Translations under genes and position numbers: made by a program
Assembly: GCF_009861525.1 (NCBI RefSeq)
Contig: NZ_WVHL01000005.1
Span: forward strand, 2,108,001 to 2,172,000
Source: Pseudomonas sp. LD120
Lineage (GTDB): Bacteria > Pseudomonadota > Gammaproteobacteria > Pseudomonadales > Pseudomonadaceae
Reading direction: 5' to 3'
Length of the DNA: 64,000 nucleotides
Shown here: piece after piece, positions 40,756 to 49,776 of the stretch
How the letters are laid out: the number at the start of each line of letters is the position of its first letter
How positions within the stretch are numbered: the first letter of the stretch is position 1
Notes under the pieces: model-generated
The model's input: the letters and a program-made list of their open reading frames with translations, nothing else
Told to the model about the DNA's origin: nothing
The model's database searches: none

Positions 40756-41750
40756 GCCCGCTCCAGCGAGCGCTCGGCGCCTTTTACGGACTGGCGCTAG
40801 GGGATGCGCTGGGGATGCCCACGCAATCGTTGAGTCGTGAGCAGATCCAACAGCGTTTCGGCGCTATCGAGACCTTGGTAGACGCCGGGCCTGATCAGCC
40901 GATCGCCGCCAACATGCCCAAGGGATCAATCACCGATGACACCGAGCAGGCGATCCTGGTGGGGCGCTTGCTGGTGGAGGGACAAGGACGGATCGCCCCG
41001 CAAGCATTGGCCCAGCGGCTGATCGACTGGGAGGCGCTGATGCAGGCCAGGGGCTCCCAGGATCTGCTGGGACCGTCCACCAAGCGCGCCATTGAAATGA
41101 TCCTCGCAGGCCACTCGGTGGAGGAGGCTGGTCGCTACGGCACCACCAATGGTGCGGCAATGCGCATCACCCCGGTGGCGATCGCCAGTGACGTGGCCAA
41201 GCCCGAGGCGTTTATCCGGGCAGTGGTCGGGGCTTGTCAGGTGACTCACAACACCAGCCTGGGCATCGCCAGTGCCGCCGCGGTGGCGGCGGTGGTTTCT
41301 GCTGGGATCAACGGCGCCTCCCTGGTCGAGGCCTTACCCCTTGGGGCGCAGATAGCCCGCCAGGCCCAAACCCATGGGCACTGGGTGGCGGGCGCGAGCA
41401 TGGCCGCCCGGCTGGAGTGGGCCAGCAGCCTGAGGGTTGAGGGCGACAAAGAGCGTTTTGCCCAGATGCTGTATGAGTTGGTTGGTACCTCGGTGGCGTC
41501 CCAGGAATCGGTGGTGGTGAGTTTTACTCTGGCCGGCCAGGTGGCTTTGGGTCAGTTGCAGGCCTTCGAGGCGTTGTGCATGGCCGCCAGCCTGGGCGGT
41601 GACACCGACACCATTGCCGCCATTCTCGGGGCCATGCTTGGCGCCTGTCTGGGATTGCAGGTCTGGCCGGCACAACTGATTGCCCAGGTGCAGCAGGTCA
41701 ATGAACTGGACCTGCTGCCTTTGATACAAAAGCTGTTAACGCTGCGCTGA
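40752..41750 (+). CDS. ADP-ribosylglycohydrolase-fold hydrolase (YegU-like)
   Basis: A 332-residue all-helical enzyme. 'LGDALGMPTQ' near the N-terminus, 'GSITDDTEQA' (Asp61-Asp62 with Thr60) and 'GGDTDTIAAILGAMLGA' near residues 283-299 are the binuclear-metal motifs of the DraG/ADP-ribosylglycohydrolase family. These enzymes cut an N-glycosidic bond to ribose. In E. coli YegU occupies a similar setting beside a PfkB kinase (YegV), a GntR regulator (YegW) and a nucleoside transporter (YegT). Here, too, the neighbours argue for a small-molecule riboside rather than ADP-ribosylated protein as substrate. ATG overlaps the GntR stop. Confidence 0.88.
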   Translation: MSPLQRALGAFYGLALGDALGMPTQSLSREQIQQRFGAIETLVDAGPDQPIAANMPKGSITDDTEQAILVGRLLVEGQGRIAPQALAQRLIDWEALMQARGSQDLLGPSTKRAIEMILAGHSVEEAGRYGTTNGAAMRITPVAIASDVAKPEAFIRAVVGACQVTHNTSLGIASAAAVAAVVSAGINGASLVEALPLGAQIARQAQTHGHWVAGASMAARLEWASSLRVEGDKERFAQMLYELVGTSVASQESVVVSFTLAGQVALGQLQAFEALCMAASLGGDTDTIAAILGAMLGACLGLQVWPAQLIAQVQQVNELDLLPLIQKLLTLR

Positions 41751-41871
41751 GTCGCTTGCTCAGCGAACATCGATCGCTATGGAAAGCTTCAAACACGGCC
41801 AGGAATGCCGGGATGTTCAGCGACTTCCGAAATTGCCTAAAACCATAACAACGGCAACAGGAGCCTTATTC

Positions 41872-43338
41872 ATGAGTTCATCGACAGCAGGGCCAAGCGC
41901 CGGGCAATTGGAGACGCGGGGTATCGAGCCGGTGCCTGAAGCGGAGTGCAACGGTCATCCGCTGCAACTGTTCTGGGTCTGGTTTGCGGCCAATATCAGC
42001 ATTCTCGGCTTGCCCTTGGGCGCCACCCTGGTGGCGTTTCGTGCCCTGTCGATCTGGCAAGTGGTGCTGGTGGCGATCCTGGGGTCGGTAGGCTCGTTTG
42101 CGGTGGTCGGCTTGATCTCGGTGGCCGGTCGACGCGGGCGGGCGCCAAGCCTGACGTTGTCCCGAGCGATCTTCGGCGTGCGCGGCAATATCGGCCCGAC
42201 GCTGGTCTCGATGCTCTCGCGGGTGGGCTGGGAGACGGTCAACACCACCACCGCAGCCTTTGTTCTGCTGTCCCTGAGCACGATCCTGTTCGGCACTCCG
42301 GCCTCGGCCAAGGAGGCGCCACTGTTGACCCTGCTGTTTATCGGCATTTTCGTCTTGATGACCTTGAGCGTGTCCGGCCTGGGCCACGCCACGCTGTTGG
42401 TGATCCAGAAGTGGGCCACCTACGGCTTCGGCGCGCTGAATGTGCTGGTGGGCGGCTTTCTCTGCGCCACCATCGACTGGAGCGCGGTGTTCAATGCCGC
42501 TCCAGCACCGATGAGCGCGATGATCATCGGCGTCGGCACCATGGCCGCCGGTACCGGGATTGGCTGGGCCAGCTCCGGGGCCGACATGTCGCGCTATCAG
42601 CGACGTTCGGTCAGCGCCGGGCGTCTGGTGGCTTCGGCGGCCTTTGGGGCGGGTATTCCGCTGGTGCTGCTGATCACCCTGGGTGGGCTGCTGTCGGTGG
42701 GCAATGATCAACTGGCCTCGGCGGTCGATCCGATCATCGCGATCCGCGACATGCTGCCCACCTGGATGGCCGTGCCTTACCTGATCGCCGCCTTTGGTGG
42801 CTTGCTGTTGTCCAACAACTTGTCGGTGTATTCCGCAGGTCTCACCGCGTTGACCCTGGGTCTCAAGGTCAAGCGGGTCTATGCGGTGCTGGTGGATATC
42901 GTGGCGATCTTCATCGGTTCGATCTATTTCATGCTGATTGCCGACAGTTTCTACGGCCCTTTCATCAGCTTCATTTCCTTGCTGGCGGTGCCGATTACCG
43001 CCTGGGTGGGGATCTTCGTCGTGGACTTGATCCATCGTCATTACTACAGCGCCGAAGACCTGTTGAACGTTGGCCCCGGCAGTGCCTATTGGTATCAGGG
43101 CGGCATTGAATGGCGTGCGTTCGGCGCCTGGGTGCTGGCCATCGTCCTGGGGTTCTGTTTCACCACCATAGGCACCACCGCTGAGGATGTCTGGTTCACC
43201 GGGCCTCTGGCGGACTCCTGGTTGGGTCACAACGGTCTGGGGTGGATCGTCACCTTCCTGGTGGCCGGCGGCGGTTATGGCCTGCTGGGCGGCGCTCGGG
43301 ATCGGCGTGCAGCGTTTGCCGAGAATGCCAATGCCTAG
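41872..43338 (+). CDS. NCS1 family nucleobase/nucleoside permease
   Basis: A 488-residue inner-membrane transporter with about 12 hydrophobic helices. The NCS1 blocks are 'HPLQLFWVWFAANISILGLPLGA', 'LTLSRAIFGVRGNIGPTLVSMLSRVGWETVN' and the gating 'WASSGADMSRYQRR'. NCS1 permeases bring in cytosine, uracil, allantoin, hydantoins, thiamin precursors or ribosides. It replaces the MFS-type YegT of the E. coli set. ATG 41872 has AGGAG nine bases upstream. It overlaps the downstream PfkB gene by eight bases. Confidence 0.9.
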   Translation: MSSSTAGPSAGQLETRGIEPVPEAECNGHPLQLFWVWFAANISILGLPLGATLVAFRALSIWQVVLVAILGSVGSFAVVGLISVAGRRGRAPSLTLSRAIFGVRGNIGPTLVSMLSRVGWETVNTTTAAFVLLSLSTILFGTPASAKEAPLLTLLFIGIFVLMTLSVSGLGHATLLVIQKWATYGFGALNVLVGGFLCATIDWSAVFNAAPAPMSAMIIGVGTMAAGTGIGWASSGADMSRYQRRSVSAGRLVASAAFGAGIPLVLLITLGGLLSVGNDQLASAVDPIIAIRDMLPTWMAVPYLIAAFGGLLLSNNLSVYSAGLTALTLGLKVKRVYAVLVDIVAIFIGSIYFMLIADSFYGPFISFISLLAVPITAWVGIFVVDLIHRHYYSAEDLLNVGPGSAYWYQGGIEWRAFGAWVLAIVLGFCFTTIGTTAEDVWFTGPLADSWLGHNGLGWIVTFLVAGGGYGLLGGARDRRAAFAENANA

Positions 43339-44251
43339 ATTGCTTCATAGCGGCCAGGTGATCGTTGATCTGGTGATGGCCATTGAGCGCTTGCCGGCTC
43401 CCGGCGGCGATGTGCTGGCGCAATCGGCGAGTTTCGAGGTCGGTGGTGGCTTCAACGTTATGGCTGCTGCGGCGCGCAACGGTTTGCCGGTGGTCTACCT
43501 GGGGCGCCATGGCGTGGGGCGCTTTGGTGATCTGGCGCGAGAGGCGATGCAGGCTGAAGGTATTCAGTTGAGCCTGGCGTGCAGTGCGGGTGCCGACACC
43601 GGTTTGTGTGTGGCCCTGACCGAAGCCTGCGCCGAGCGCACCTTCATCTCCCATATTGGCGCCGAGGGCGAACTGTCTGCCGAAGATCTGGCTCAAGTCC
43701 GGGTGACGGCCGGGGATTACCTTTACGTCAGCGGCTACAGCCTGTTACAGGCGAGCAAGGCCCAGGCGCTGATCGACTGGCTACTGGCTGTGCCACGTTC
43801 GCTGCCGCTGATGTTCGACCCGGGGCCACTGGCGGCCTCGGCGGATTCAGCGCTGATGACAGCCTTGCTGCCACGGATCGACATCTGGAGCAGCAACCGC
43901 GCCGAGGCTCTGCAGGCGACGGCCACCCTGGAGCTCGCCGAGGCCTTGTCGGCACTGGCGGGCATGTTGTCGCCCAGTGCTTTGCTGGTCGTGCGAGACG
44001 GCCCCCAAGGCTGTTGGATCGGCCAGCAGGGGCATCATGTGCGGGTGCCGGGGTTTGCCGTCGAGGCGCTAGACAGCAATGGTGCCGGCGACGCCCATGC
44101 GGGGGTCTTCATTGCCGCCCTGGCGGCGGGGCTGGAGCCGCTGGCCGCTGCCCGGCGGGCCAATGCCGCGGCTGCCATTGCGGTGACGCATCGTGGCCCG
44201 GCTACCGCTCCGGGCAGCGCTGAAGTGGACGCCTTGTTGCGGGCGCACTGA
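43331..44251 (+). CDS. PfkB family sugar/nucleoside kinase
   Basis: A 306-residue ribokinase-type kinase. 'SFEVGGGFNVMAAAARNGLP' is the first PfkB signature, 'LMFDPGPL' the substrate-lid strand, and 'LDSNGAGDAHAGVFIAAL' (catalytic Asp near 252) the second, with Asn in place of the usual Thr-Thr. It should phosphorylate the ribose or riboside delivered by the permease and split by the hydrolase. ATG 43331 lies inside the end of the permease gene; ATG 43325 is also possible. The genes are so tightly packed that a common pathway is very likely. Confidence 0.9.
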   Translation: MPRLLHSGQVIVDLVMAIERLPAPGGDVLAQSASFEVGGGFNVMAAAARNGLPVVYLGRHGVGRFGDLAREAMQAEGIQLSLACSAGADTGLCVALTEACAERTFISHIGAEGELSAEDLAQVRVTAGDYLYVSGYSLLQASKAQALIDWLLAVPRSLPLMFDPGPLAASADSALMTALLPRIDIWSSNRAEALQATATLELAEALSALAGMLSPSALLVVRDGPQGCWIGQQGHHVRVPGFAVEALDSNGAGDAHAGVFIAALAAGLEPLAAARRANAAAAIAVTHRGPATAPGSAEVDALLRAH

Positions 44252-44387
44252 TCGCCACGGGCAGCGCCAGGTTTTCGCCGTCGCTAATCAGCCAGCCTCT
44301 GCCGCGCCTCGATCAGCGCTCTCGGGTCATGGCGTTGTTCCTTTCGGCCGGCTGTCCGGGGGCTGCTGGACTGAATCGGTGTTGAGC

Positions 44388-44711
44388 TTACTGGCTGATG
44401 CCTTCAGAGCCCGAGCCACCGATGCTGGTTGAGCCGCCACCGGTCTTGCGGTCATTGGGCGTGCTCCAATCCCCGGTGCCAACGCCGCCCTGACGGCCGC
44501 TGTCATTGCCTTGAATGCGCGGATCGGTGCCGGTGGCTGGCGGCAGCGAGCTTTCGTCCAGGGTTGGTGGGTTGATCTTGATCTTCGGTATGACCTTGGG
44601 CGCGGGAGATGTTGCTGCTTCCACGGGGTTGCTCGGACCGCTGGCACCGGCCAGTACCGCGCCAGAGAGCAGCCCGCTCAGGGTGAGGATAGCGAGTTGA
44701 GCCTTGGCCAT
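44388..44711 (-). CDS. Small secreted Gly/Ser/Pro-rich protein
   Basis: A 107-residue protein with a signal peptide ('KAQLAILTLSGLLSGAVLAGAS', cleavage after AGA) and a mature part of low complexity: Pro-rich 'IPKIKINPPTLDESSLPPATG', then Gly/Ser-rich. No Cys and no domain I can name. GGAG lies eight bases upstream of the ATG. It is probably periplasmic or extracellular; function unknown. It lies between the PfkB gene (convergent) and the MFS gene (same strand). Confidence 0.65.
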   Translation of the reverse strand: MAKAQLAILTLSGLLSGAVLAGASGPSNPVEAATSPAPKVIPKIKINPPTLDESSLPPATGTDPRIQGNDSGRQGGVGTGDWSTPNDRKTGGGSTSIGGSGSEGISQ

Positions 44712-44795
44712 GGTGTTGTCTCCATTCGTTAGAGTCGTTACCTGATATTGGTCCGCTGGGTCATGCGCTTGGTGCCAGATGACCGACGAATGGTC

Positions 44796-46013
44796 TTATG
44801 CGGCATGCCCTGTCTGCCCAGAGCAGAAAAGACGCCAGCCCAGCCGGCCAAGACTGATCAGCCAGTTGAGCAAGGCAACGCCCAGCACGCTCAGCAGCAG
44901 CGCCTGGATGCCTGCCTCGACGATGATCTTGCCGGCCAGCCAGGGAAAACCGAACACCCCGATAAAGTAGGACAGGCTGAACAGCAGCAAGGCTTGTGAA
45001 GTGCTGCCGCTGGGTGCTTCGTTGGCCGCCAGAGCGTTGATCACCGAGTACGTCAGGCCGTAGCCGACCCCCAGGAGCACGGCGGCCAGCAGGTAGCTGG
45101 CGCTGCTGTCCACGGCAAACAGGAACAGCAGGATCGACACCACCATCACCCCCGAGAGCAGGCAGGCGGCGCGGTAGGGGTCATGCTTGACCACGAAGCC
45201 GGCGATCAGCATCCGGCTGACGATGGCCGCGCTCATAAAGCCGAGAAAGAACAGCGAATAGTCCACGCCCCGCGACGGTCCATAGCTGGTCTGAAAGCTC
45301 GACAGACCGCCGAATACGCAGCCGCCCAGGCCCACCATCACGATGGGCAGCAGCGCCTTGGAGGAGAGGACTCGAGCGGCGCCGCGCCAGGTGATTTTTG
45401 CCGCCGAGGCGCCCAGATGGTTGGGCTGCTGGCGCAAGCGGGCGCCCAGTTTGCAGAAGATCAGCACGCCCATCAGGCTGGCGCCGGCGGCAATGAAAAA
45501 AGCACTGGTCAATGGATAGTCAAGGGCGCTGGCCAAGCGCCCCAGCAGCGGGCCTGAGCCAATGCCGGTCATCATGCTGCCCGACAGTAGGGCGAAGTAG
45601 CGCGCCCGATGTGCGGGCTCCACCAGCATTGCCACAATGATCGGCCCCAGGGTGTAGAACGCGCCCCAGCCCAGGCCCAGAGTCAGGCCGAACCACAGCA
45701 GGTCGTGGCCGAACCCCGGCGTCAGGGCAAACCCCAGGCAGGCCAGGACCAGCAGGCAGCCCAGCAGTGCCACCGAGCGGGCGGCGCCGAGCCAGTCCGA
45801 GAGGTGCCCGGAGCCGATCACGGCGATAAACGTGCTGAGCATTGCCGCCGAAATCACGCTGCCGGCATCGTGCTCATTGCCGCCGCGACTGCTGATCAAC
45901 AAGGACAGCAGAAAGGTCGAGCCGTAAGACAGAGACAACAGATAGCTGCCCAGGCACAACAGCCCGAACAAGAGGCCCGACACCTCGGATTGCGGATTGG
46001 CCTGCGTGGACAT
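44796..46013 (-). CDS. MFS transporter
   Basis: A 405-residue major facilitator with 12 predicted helices. 'GHLSDWLGAARSVALLGCLL' is the loop 2-3 signature region, and 'LGLGWGAFYTLGPIIVAMLV' lies in helix 4. GAGG is seven bases upstream of the ATG. The substrate is unknown. No regulator is adjacent on the same strand. The final segment (residues ~375-405) ends in a basic tail. Confidence 0.85.
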   Translation of the reverse strand: MSTQANPQSEVSGLLFGLLCLGSYLLSLSYGSTFLLSLLISSRGGNEHDAGSVISAAMLSTFIAVIGSGHLSDWLGAARSVALLGCLLVLACLGFALTPGFGHDLLWFGLTLGLGWGAFYTLGPIIVAMLVEPAHRARYFALLSGSMMTGIGSGPLLGRLASALDYPLTSAFFIAAGASLMGVLIFCKLGARLRQQPNHLGASAAKITWRGAARVLSSKALLPIVMVGLGGCVFGGLSSFQTSYGPSRGVDYSLFFLGFMSAAIVSRMLIAGFVVKHDPYRAACLLSGVMVVSILLFLFAVDSSASYLLAAVLLGVGYGLTYSVINALAANEAPSGSTSQALLLFSLSYFIGVFGFPWLAGKIIVEAGIQALLLSVLGVALLNWLISLGRLGWRLFCSGQTGHAA

Positions 46014-46127
46014 GAAAGCGCCTCATTGTGCTTGGAGTGATGCAGGGCTTTCTAACATGCCGACGCCGGCGCTTGGTTGTGTTCCTGCTGGCCTCAGGGT
46101 TAGCCGTCAGCGGAGTGAGCCTGGGGC

Positions 46128-46805
46128 TTACAGGCCGATTTCTTCCAGCAACTCCTGCCTGAAGCGTTGCAGGCGCTCATGCCGAATCTGCGCCAGGCGG
46201 GCGCCGCAGGGGGTCTGAAAACCTTCGGCCAGGTGCAGCAGCTTGGTCTGGAAGTGATCTAGGGTGAAGCGTGAGTCATCGAGTTCGCGCTGCTGGGCCG
46301 TGGGATCGGCGGGGTCGTAGAGGGCCAGGCCCAGGCGGCCGGAGACGTAGAAGGTCCGCGCCACGCCCAGGGCGCCCAGGGCATCGAGTCGATCGGCGTC
46401 CTGAAGGATCCTGGCTTCCAGGGTGGCAGGAGCGAGGGCGGCGGAAAAGCTGTGGGCGGCGATGGCGTGGGCCACCGCTTCGATTTCGGCGTCGCTCCAG
46501 CCCAGTCCAGTGAGAATCCCTCGGGCCTTGTCCGCCGACAGACGTGACGCCTGGGCGCGCAACGGGGCGTTTTTTTCCACGCTCACGCAATCGTGGAGTA
46601 GGGTCGCGGCCAGCAACACGCTGAGGTCGCCGCCCTCTTCATCGACGATGCGTCGCACGTTGTGCCAGACCCGTTGCAGGTGGGACAGGTCATGGGAGCC
46701 ATCATTGGTCGGTTCGAGGGCGTGGCTCAGCAAGGTTTCTGCCAGGGCATGCAAGGGAGCAAAGTGCATTCGTCGGTCCGGGGTAATCAGTTCGGTGTCC
46801 GGCAT
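46128..46805 (-). CDS. HD domain phosphohydrolase (YedJ-like)
   Basis: A 225-residue enzyme with a metal-binding HD fold: 'SHDLSHLQRVWHNVRRI' (first His, HD), 'LLAATLLHDCVSVEKN' (HD pair), 'AIAAHSFSA' and 'ILQDADRLDALGALGVAR' (final Asp). E. coli YedJ has this arrangement; it may act on nucleotides. ATG 46805 and ATG 46769 are both possible and neither has a good ribosome site; the longer one is reported. The gene is divergent from the GNAT. Confidence 0.83.
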   Translation of the reverse strand: MPDTELITPDRRMHFAPLHALAETLLSHALEPTNDGSHDLSHLQRVWHNVRRIVDEEGGDLSVLLAATLLHDCVSVEKNAPLRAQASRLSADKARGILTGLGWSDAEIEAVAHAIAAHSFSAALAPATLEARILQDADRLDALGALGVARTFYVSGRLGLALYDPADPTAQQRELDDSRFTLDHFQTKLLHLAEGFQTPCGARLAQIRHERLQRFRQELLEEIGL

Positions 46806-46897
46806 GATCGGTGATTGGCCGATTCCTATAAATGCCCGTGCAAGTCTTTCGGCTGTCGTTCTAATATGGCCGCCTGATTCCGCCATGAGAACCGTCG

Positions 46898-47377
46898 ATG
46901 TCCGTCGAAATCCGTCCTGCACTGCCCAGCGATGCCCCGCAGATTCTTGCTTTCATCACCGAGCTCGCCGACTACGAGCGGGCTCGTCATGAGGTGATCG
47001 CCGGTGTCGCCGACATCGAACGCAGCCTGTTCAGCGAAGGCGCCACGGCCCATGGCCTGATTTGCTTGCGAGAGGGGGGGCCGATCGGTTTCGCGGTGTT
47101 TTTCTTCAGCTACTCCACTTGGTTGGGCAGTAACTGCCTGTACCTGGAAGACCTCTACATCACCCCGGAGCAGCGGGGCGGCGGGGCGGGCAAGCAACTG
47201 CTGCGGCACCTGGCGCAGATCGCCTGCGATAACGATTGCGGGCGCTTTGAATGGAGTGTGCTGGAGTGGAACGAACCGGCCATCCAGTTCTACAAGTCCC
47301 TGGGCGCCCAGCCGCAGGAAGAGTGGGTCAAGTACCGCATGGACGGCGAAGTACTGCGCGCTTTCGCCCGCGGCTGA
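46898..47377 (+). CDS. GNAT family N-acetyltransferase
   Basis: A 159-residue acetyltransferase. The acetyl-CoA loop 'LEDLYITPEQRGGGAGKQLL' has the Q/RxxGxG/A pattern, and 'FEWSVLEWNEPAIQFYKSLGAQP' closes the fold. The sequence is of the diamine/spermidine acetyltransferase kind (WSVLxWNxPAxxFY). It may therefore act on polyamines or amino acids, but the substrate is not proven. It is divergent from the HD gene. Confidence 0.88.
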   Translation: MSVEIRPALPSDAPQILAFITELADYERARHEVIAGVADIERSLFSEGATAHGLICLREGGPIGFAVFFFSYSTWLGSNCLYLEDLYITPEQRGGGAGKQLLRHLAQIACDNDCGRFEWSVLEWNEPAIQFYKSLGAQPQEEWVKYRMDGEVLRAFARG

Positions 47378-47486
47378 TCACAGCCGCTGTTCGCCGACGC
47401 CGGCTTGCGCAGGCCCCGGCTTGCCGGCCAAGGCCGCTCCATGGAGCGCCTGCCACCGCCAGGCCGGGTCTGCATGATGCCGGGAT

Positions 47487-48539
47487 TCAGCCCTTCAAGC
47501 TGGCCATGTCGATCACGAAGCGGTATTTCACATCGCCCTTGATCATGCGTTCGTAGGCTTCATTGATCTGGCGGATGTCGAGCATTTCGATGTCGCAGGT
47601 GATGCCGTGCTCGGCGCAGAAATCCAGCACTTCCTGGGTTTCCGCGATGCCGCCGATCAGCGAGCCGGCCAGTACCCGACGGCTCATCACCAGCTTGCCG
47701 GCATGCAGCGCCGGGTCCACCGGCTCGATCAGGCCCACCAGAATGTGCACGCCGTCAAAGCGCAGGGTGTCGAGGTAGGGATTGAGGTCGTGGGGCACCG
47801 GAATGGTGTCCAGGAGGAAGTCGAAGTGCCCGGCCACCGCCTGCATCTGCGCCGCGTCGGTGGACACGACCACGTGATCGGCGCCCTGGTGGCGGGCTTC
47901 TTCGGCCTTGCTCGCCGAACGGGTGAACAGGGTCACTTCGGCGCCCAGGGCCTTGGCGAACTTGATGCCCATGTGGCCCAGGCCGCCCATGCCGAGAATC
48001 CCCACCTTGTCACCAGCCTTCACGCCATAGTGCTTGAGCGGTGAGTAGGTGGTGATGCCGGCACAGAGAATCGGCGCGGCGCTGGTCAGGTCGAGCTTCT
48101 CGGGAATGCGCACGACAAAGTGCTCGCTGACCACGATGCTGTCGGAGTAGCCGCCCATGGTATTGCTGCCGTCGACCCGATCCGGGGTGGCGTAGGTCAT
48201 GGTCGGGCCTTCCAGGCAGTACTGTTCCAGGTCCGCGGCGCAGGCTTCGCAGTGGCGGCAGGAATCCACCATGCAGCCGACGCCCACCAGGTCGCCGACC
48301 TTGTGCTTGCTGACATTGGCGCCGACCGCAGTGACCTTGCCGACGATCTCGTGGCCGGGCATCAGTGGGTACACGGCGATGCCCCATTCGTTGCGGGCCT
48401 GGTGGATATCGGAGTGACAGACACCGCAGTAGAGAATCTCGATGGCAACATCGTCCGGACGAGGACTGCGACGCTGGAAGCTCATGGGGGCGAGGGGCGT
48501 GGTGGCCGATTGGGCGGCATAGCCGATGGCGGTGTACAT
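47487..48539 (-). CDS. Zinc-dependent NAD(P)-alcohol dehydrogenase (YahK-like)
   Basis: A 350-residue medium-chain dehydrogenase. Catalytic zinc: 'CGVCHSD' and 'GHEIVGKV'; structural zinc: four Cys in 'DSCRHCEACAADLEQYC'; Rossmann 'GILGMGGLGHMGIKFAKALG'. The architecture is that of the YahK/AdhC cinnamyl-alcohol dehydrogenase group, which reduces a wide range of aldehydes with NADPH. GAGG six bases before ATG 48539 fixes the start. The divergent AraC gene at 48720 probably controls it. Confidence 0.9.
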   Translation of the reverse strand: MYTAIGYAAQSATTPLAPMSFQRRSPRPDDVAIEILYCGVCHSDIHQARNEWGIAVYPLMPGHEIVGKVTAVGANVSKHKVGDLVGVGCMVDSCRHCEACAADLEQYCLEGPTMTYATPDRVDGSNTMGGYSDSIVVSEHFVVRIPEKLDLTSAAPILCAGITTYSPLKHYGVKAGDKVGILGMGGLGHMGIKFAKALGAEVTLFTRSASKAEEARHQGADHVVVSTDAAQMQAVAGHFDFLLDTIPVPHDLNPYLDTLRFDGVHILVGLIEPVDPALHAGKLVMSRRVLAGSLIGGIAETQEVLDFCAEHGITCDIEMLDIRQINEAYERMIKGDVKYRFVIDMASLKG

Positions 48540-48719
48540 GATGAACCTCGCGAAAATGCTGACGATTGAGGCGGAGCATTCTCGGCGTCGAGCCCGGGGC
48601 CAACCATGGCGATTCCTCGGCATGTCATGCCTATTCCTCCACCATTGGCGGTTTTCACACGGCATTGGCGGACAGACCTGCGATGATGTTTTCATCCCTT
48701 TTTCCGTGAAGTGTTTCCC

Positions 48720-49610
48720 ATGCTGCTGACCCGTCATCTGGACGCCAATGCCACCCTGGTTTCGCTGATCCAGCCCCTTGCCAGCCGAGATGGTTTCGTG
48801 GCTACCACCTTGCCTGGAGTCCAGGTGCTGCGGGCCAGTTGCGATGTGGCGCGCGGCCCGCAGATCTATGAGCCGAGCCTGATGATCATTGTCCAGGGCA
48901 GTAAGTTGGCGTACCTGGGGACGCGGACCCTTGAGTATGGTGCCGGGCATTACCTGATCCAGGCGCTGTCGGTGCCCTTCGAGTGTGAAACCTTCGCTAT
49001 GCCCGATGCGCCGCTGCTGGGCATTTCCATCGCCATCGATCGGGCGGTTCTCAGCGAGTTGGTGCTGGCCATGGGCATCACCGAAGGCCGGGCCGCTTCG
49101 GCGCAGACCCTGGAGTCCATGACCTCGGCGGTGCTCGATGACAGTATGCGTGGTTGTGTGGAGCGGCTGCTGCGCTGTCTGCACGATCCTCTGGAGTGCA
49201 AGGTCATGGGCGCGTCCAGAGTGCGCGAACTGCTCTTCGCTGCCCTGCGCGGGCCCCAGGCCGATGCCCTGCGGGCACTGGTGGAGCAGCAGGGGCATTT
49301 CGCCCGGGTCGCGGCATCGCTCAATCATCTGCATGAGCATTACACCGAGCCCTTGAGTGTCGAGACCCTGGCCCGCTGCGCCAACATGAGTCCCTCGACC
49401 TTCCACGAGTATTTCAAGCGCAGCACCTTGCTGTCGCCGGTGCAGTACCTAAAGCGCCTGCGCCTGCTCAAGGCTCAGCAGTTGCTGTTGGGGGAAGGGC
49501 TTGGCGTGGCCCAGGTAGCGCATCGGGTGGGCTACCAGAGCACCTCGCAGTTCAGTCGCGAGTACAAGCGCTACTTCGAACGCAACCCCGGCGAAGAGCG
49601 CGCGGCCTGA
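48720..49610 (+). CDS. AraC family transcriptional regulator
   Basis: A 296-residue regulator. The N-terminal part ('PSLMIIVQGSKLAYLGTRTLEYGAGHYLI') is the AraC-type cupin found in aldehyde- and alcohol-linked regulators. The C-terminal double HTH is in 'LSVETLARCANMSPSTFHEYFKRSTLLSP' and 'VAQVAHRVGYQSTSQFSREYKRYF'. It is divergent from the alcohol dehydrogenase with a 180-bp shared promoter region, which argues for control of that gene. GTG 48711 is a weaker alternative start. Confidence 0.88.
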   Translation: MLLTRHLDANATLVSLIQPLASRDGFVATTLPGVQVLRASCDVARGPQIYEPSLMIIVQGSKLAYLGTRTLEYGAGHYLIQALSVPFECETFAMPDAPLLGISIAIDRAVLSELVLAMGITEGRAASAQTLESMTSAVLDDSMRGCVERLLRCLHDPLECKVMGASRVRELLFAALRGPQADALRALVEQQGHFARVAASLNHLHEHYTEPLSVETLARCANMSPSTFHEYFKRSTLLSPVQYLKRLRLLKAQQLLLGEGLGVAQVAHRVGYQSTSQFSREYKRYFERNPGEERAA

Positions 49611-49620
49611 GCGCCAATGC

Positions 49621-49710
49621 CCTTGCAGGGGTTGGCTTGCCAGCGAAGGTGCCTATGAGTCGAAACCAGGCTTGAGGGAGCGTTTTCGCTGGCAAGCCGG
49701 CACCTACAGG
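49621..49710. repeat. REP-like palindromic repeat
   Basis: GGCTTGCCAGCGAA (49634-49647) is repeated as its exact complement TTCGCTGGCAAGCC (49685-49698), with further GGTGCC / GGCACC pairing outside. This is the common extragenic palindrome type of fluorescent pseudomonads. Confidence 0.7.
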
Positions 49711-49732
49711 CTGCTGGGTCGGACAGCGGCAT

Positions 49733-49765
49733 GAAAAAGGCCCCCATATAGGGGGCCTCTTTTGT
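49733..49765 (-). terminator. Terminator of the ETF-QO gene
   Basis: AGGCCCCC and GGGGGCCT pair over ATATA (49738-49758), with A's on one side and T's on the other. It lies 12 bp past the stop at 49777 and could also stop plus-strand transcription from the AraC gene. Confidence 0.85.
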
Positions 49766-49776
49766 CCTGCGGCGAC

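Noticed and set aside
41878..43230. 450-codon minus-strand frame over the NCS1 permease
   Set aside because: His/Gln/Asp-rich antisense reading of membrane helices; the permease frame has the NCS1 motifs.
47378..47486. GC-rich symmetric stretches after the GNAT gene as a terminator
   Set aside because: Short palindromes such as GCTCCATGGAGC are present but there is no T-tract and no long stem.
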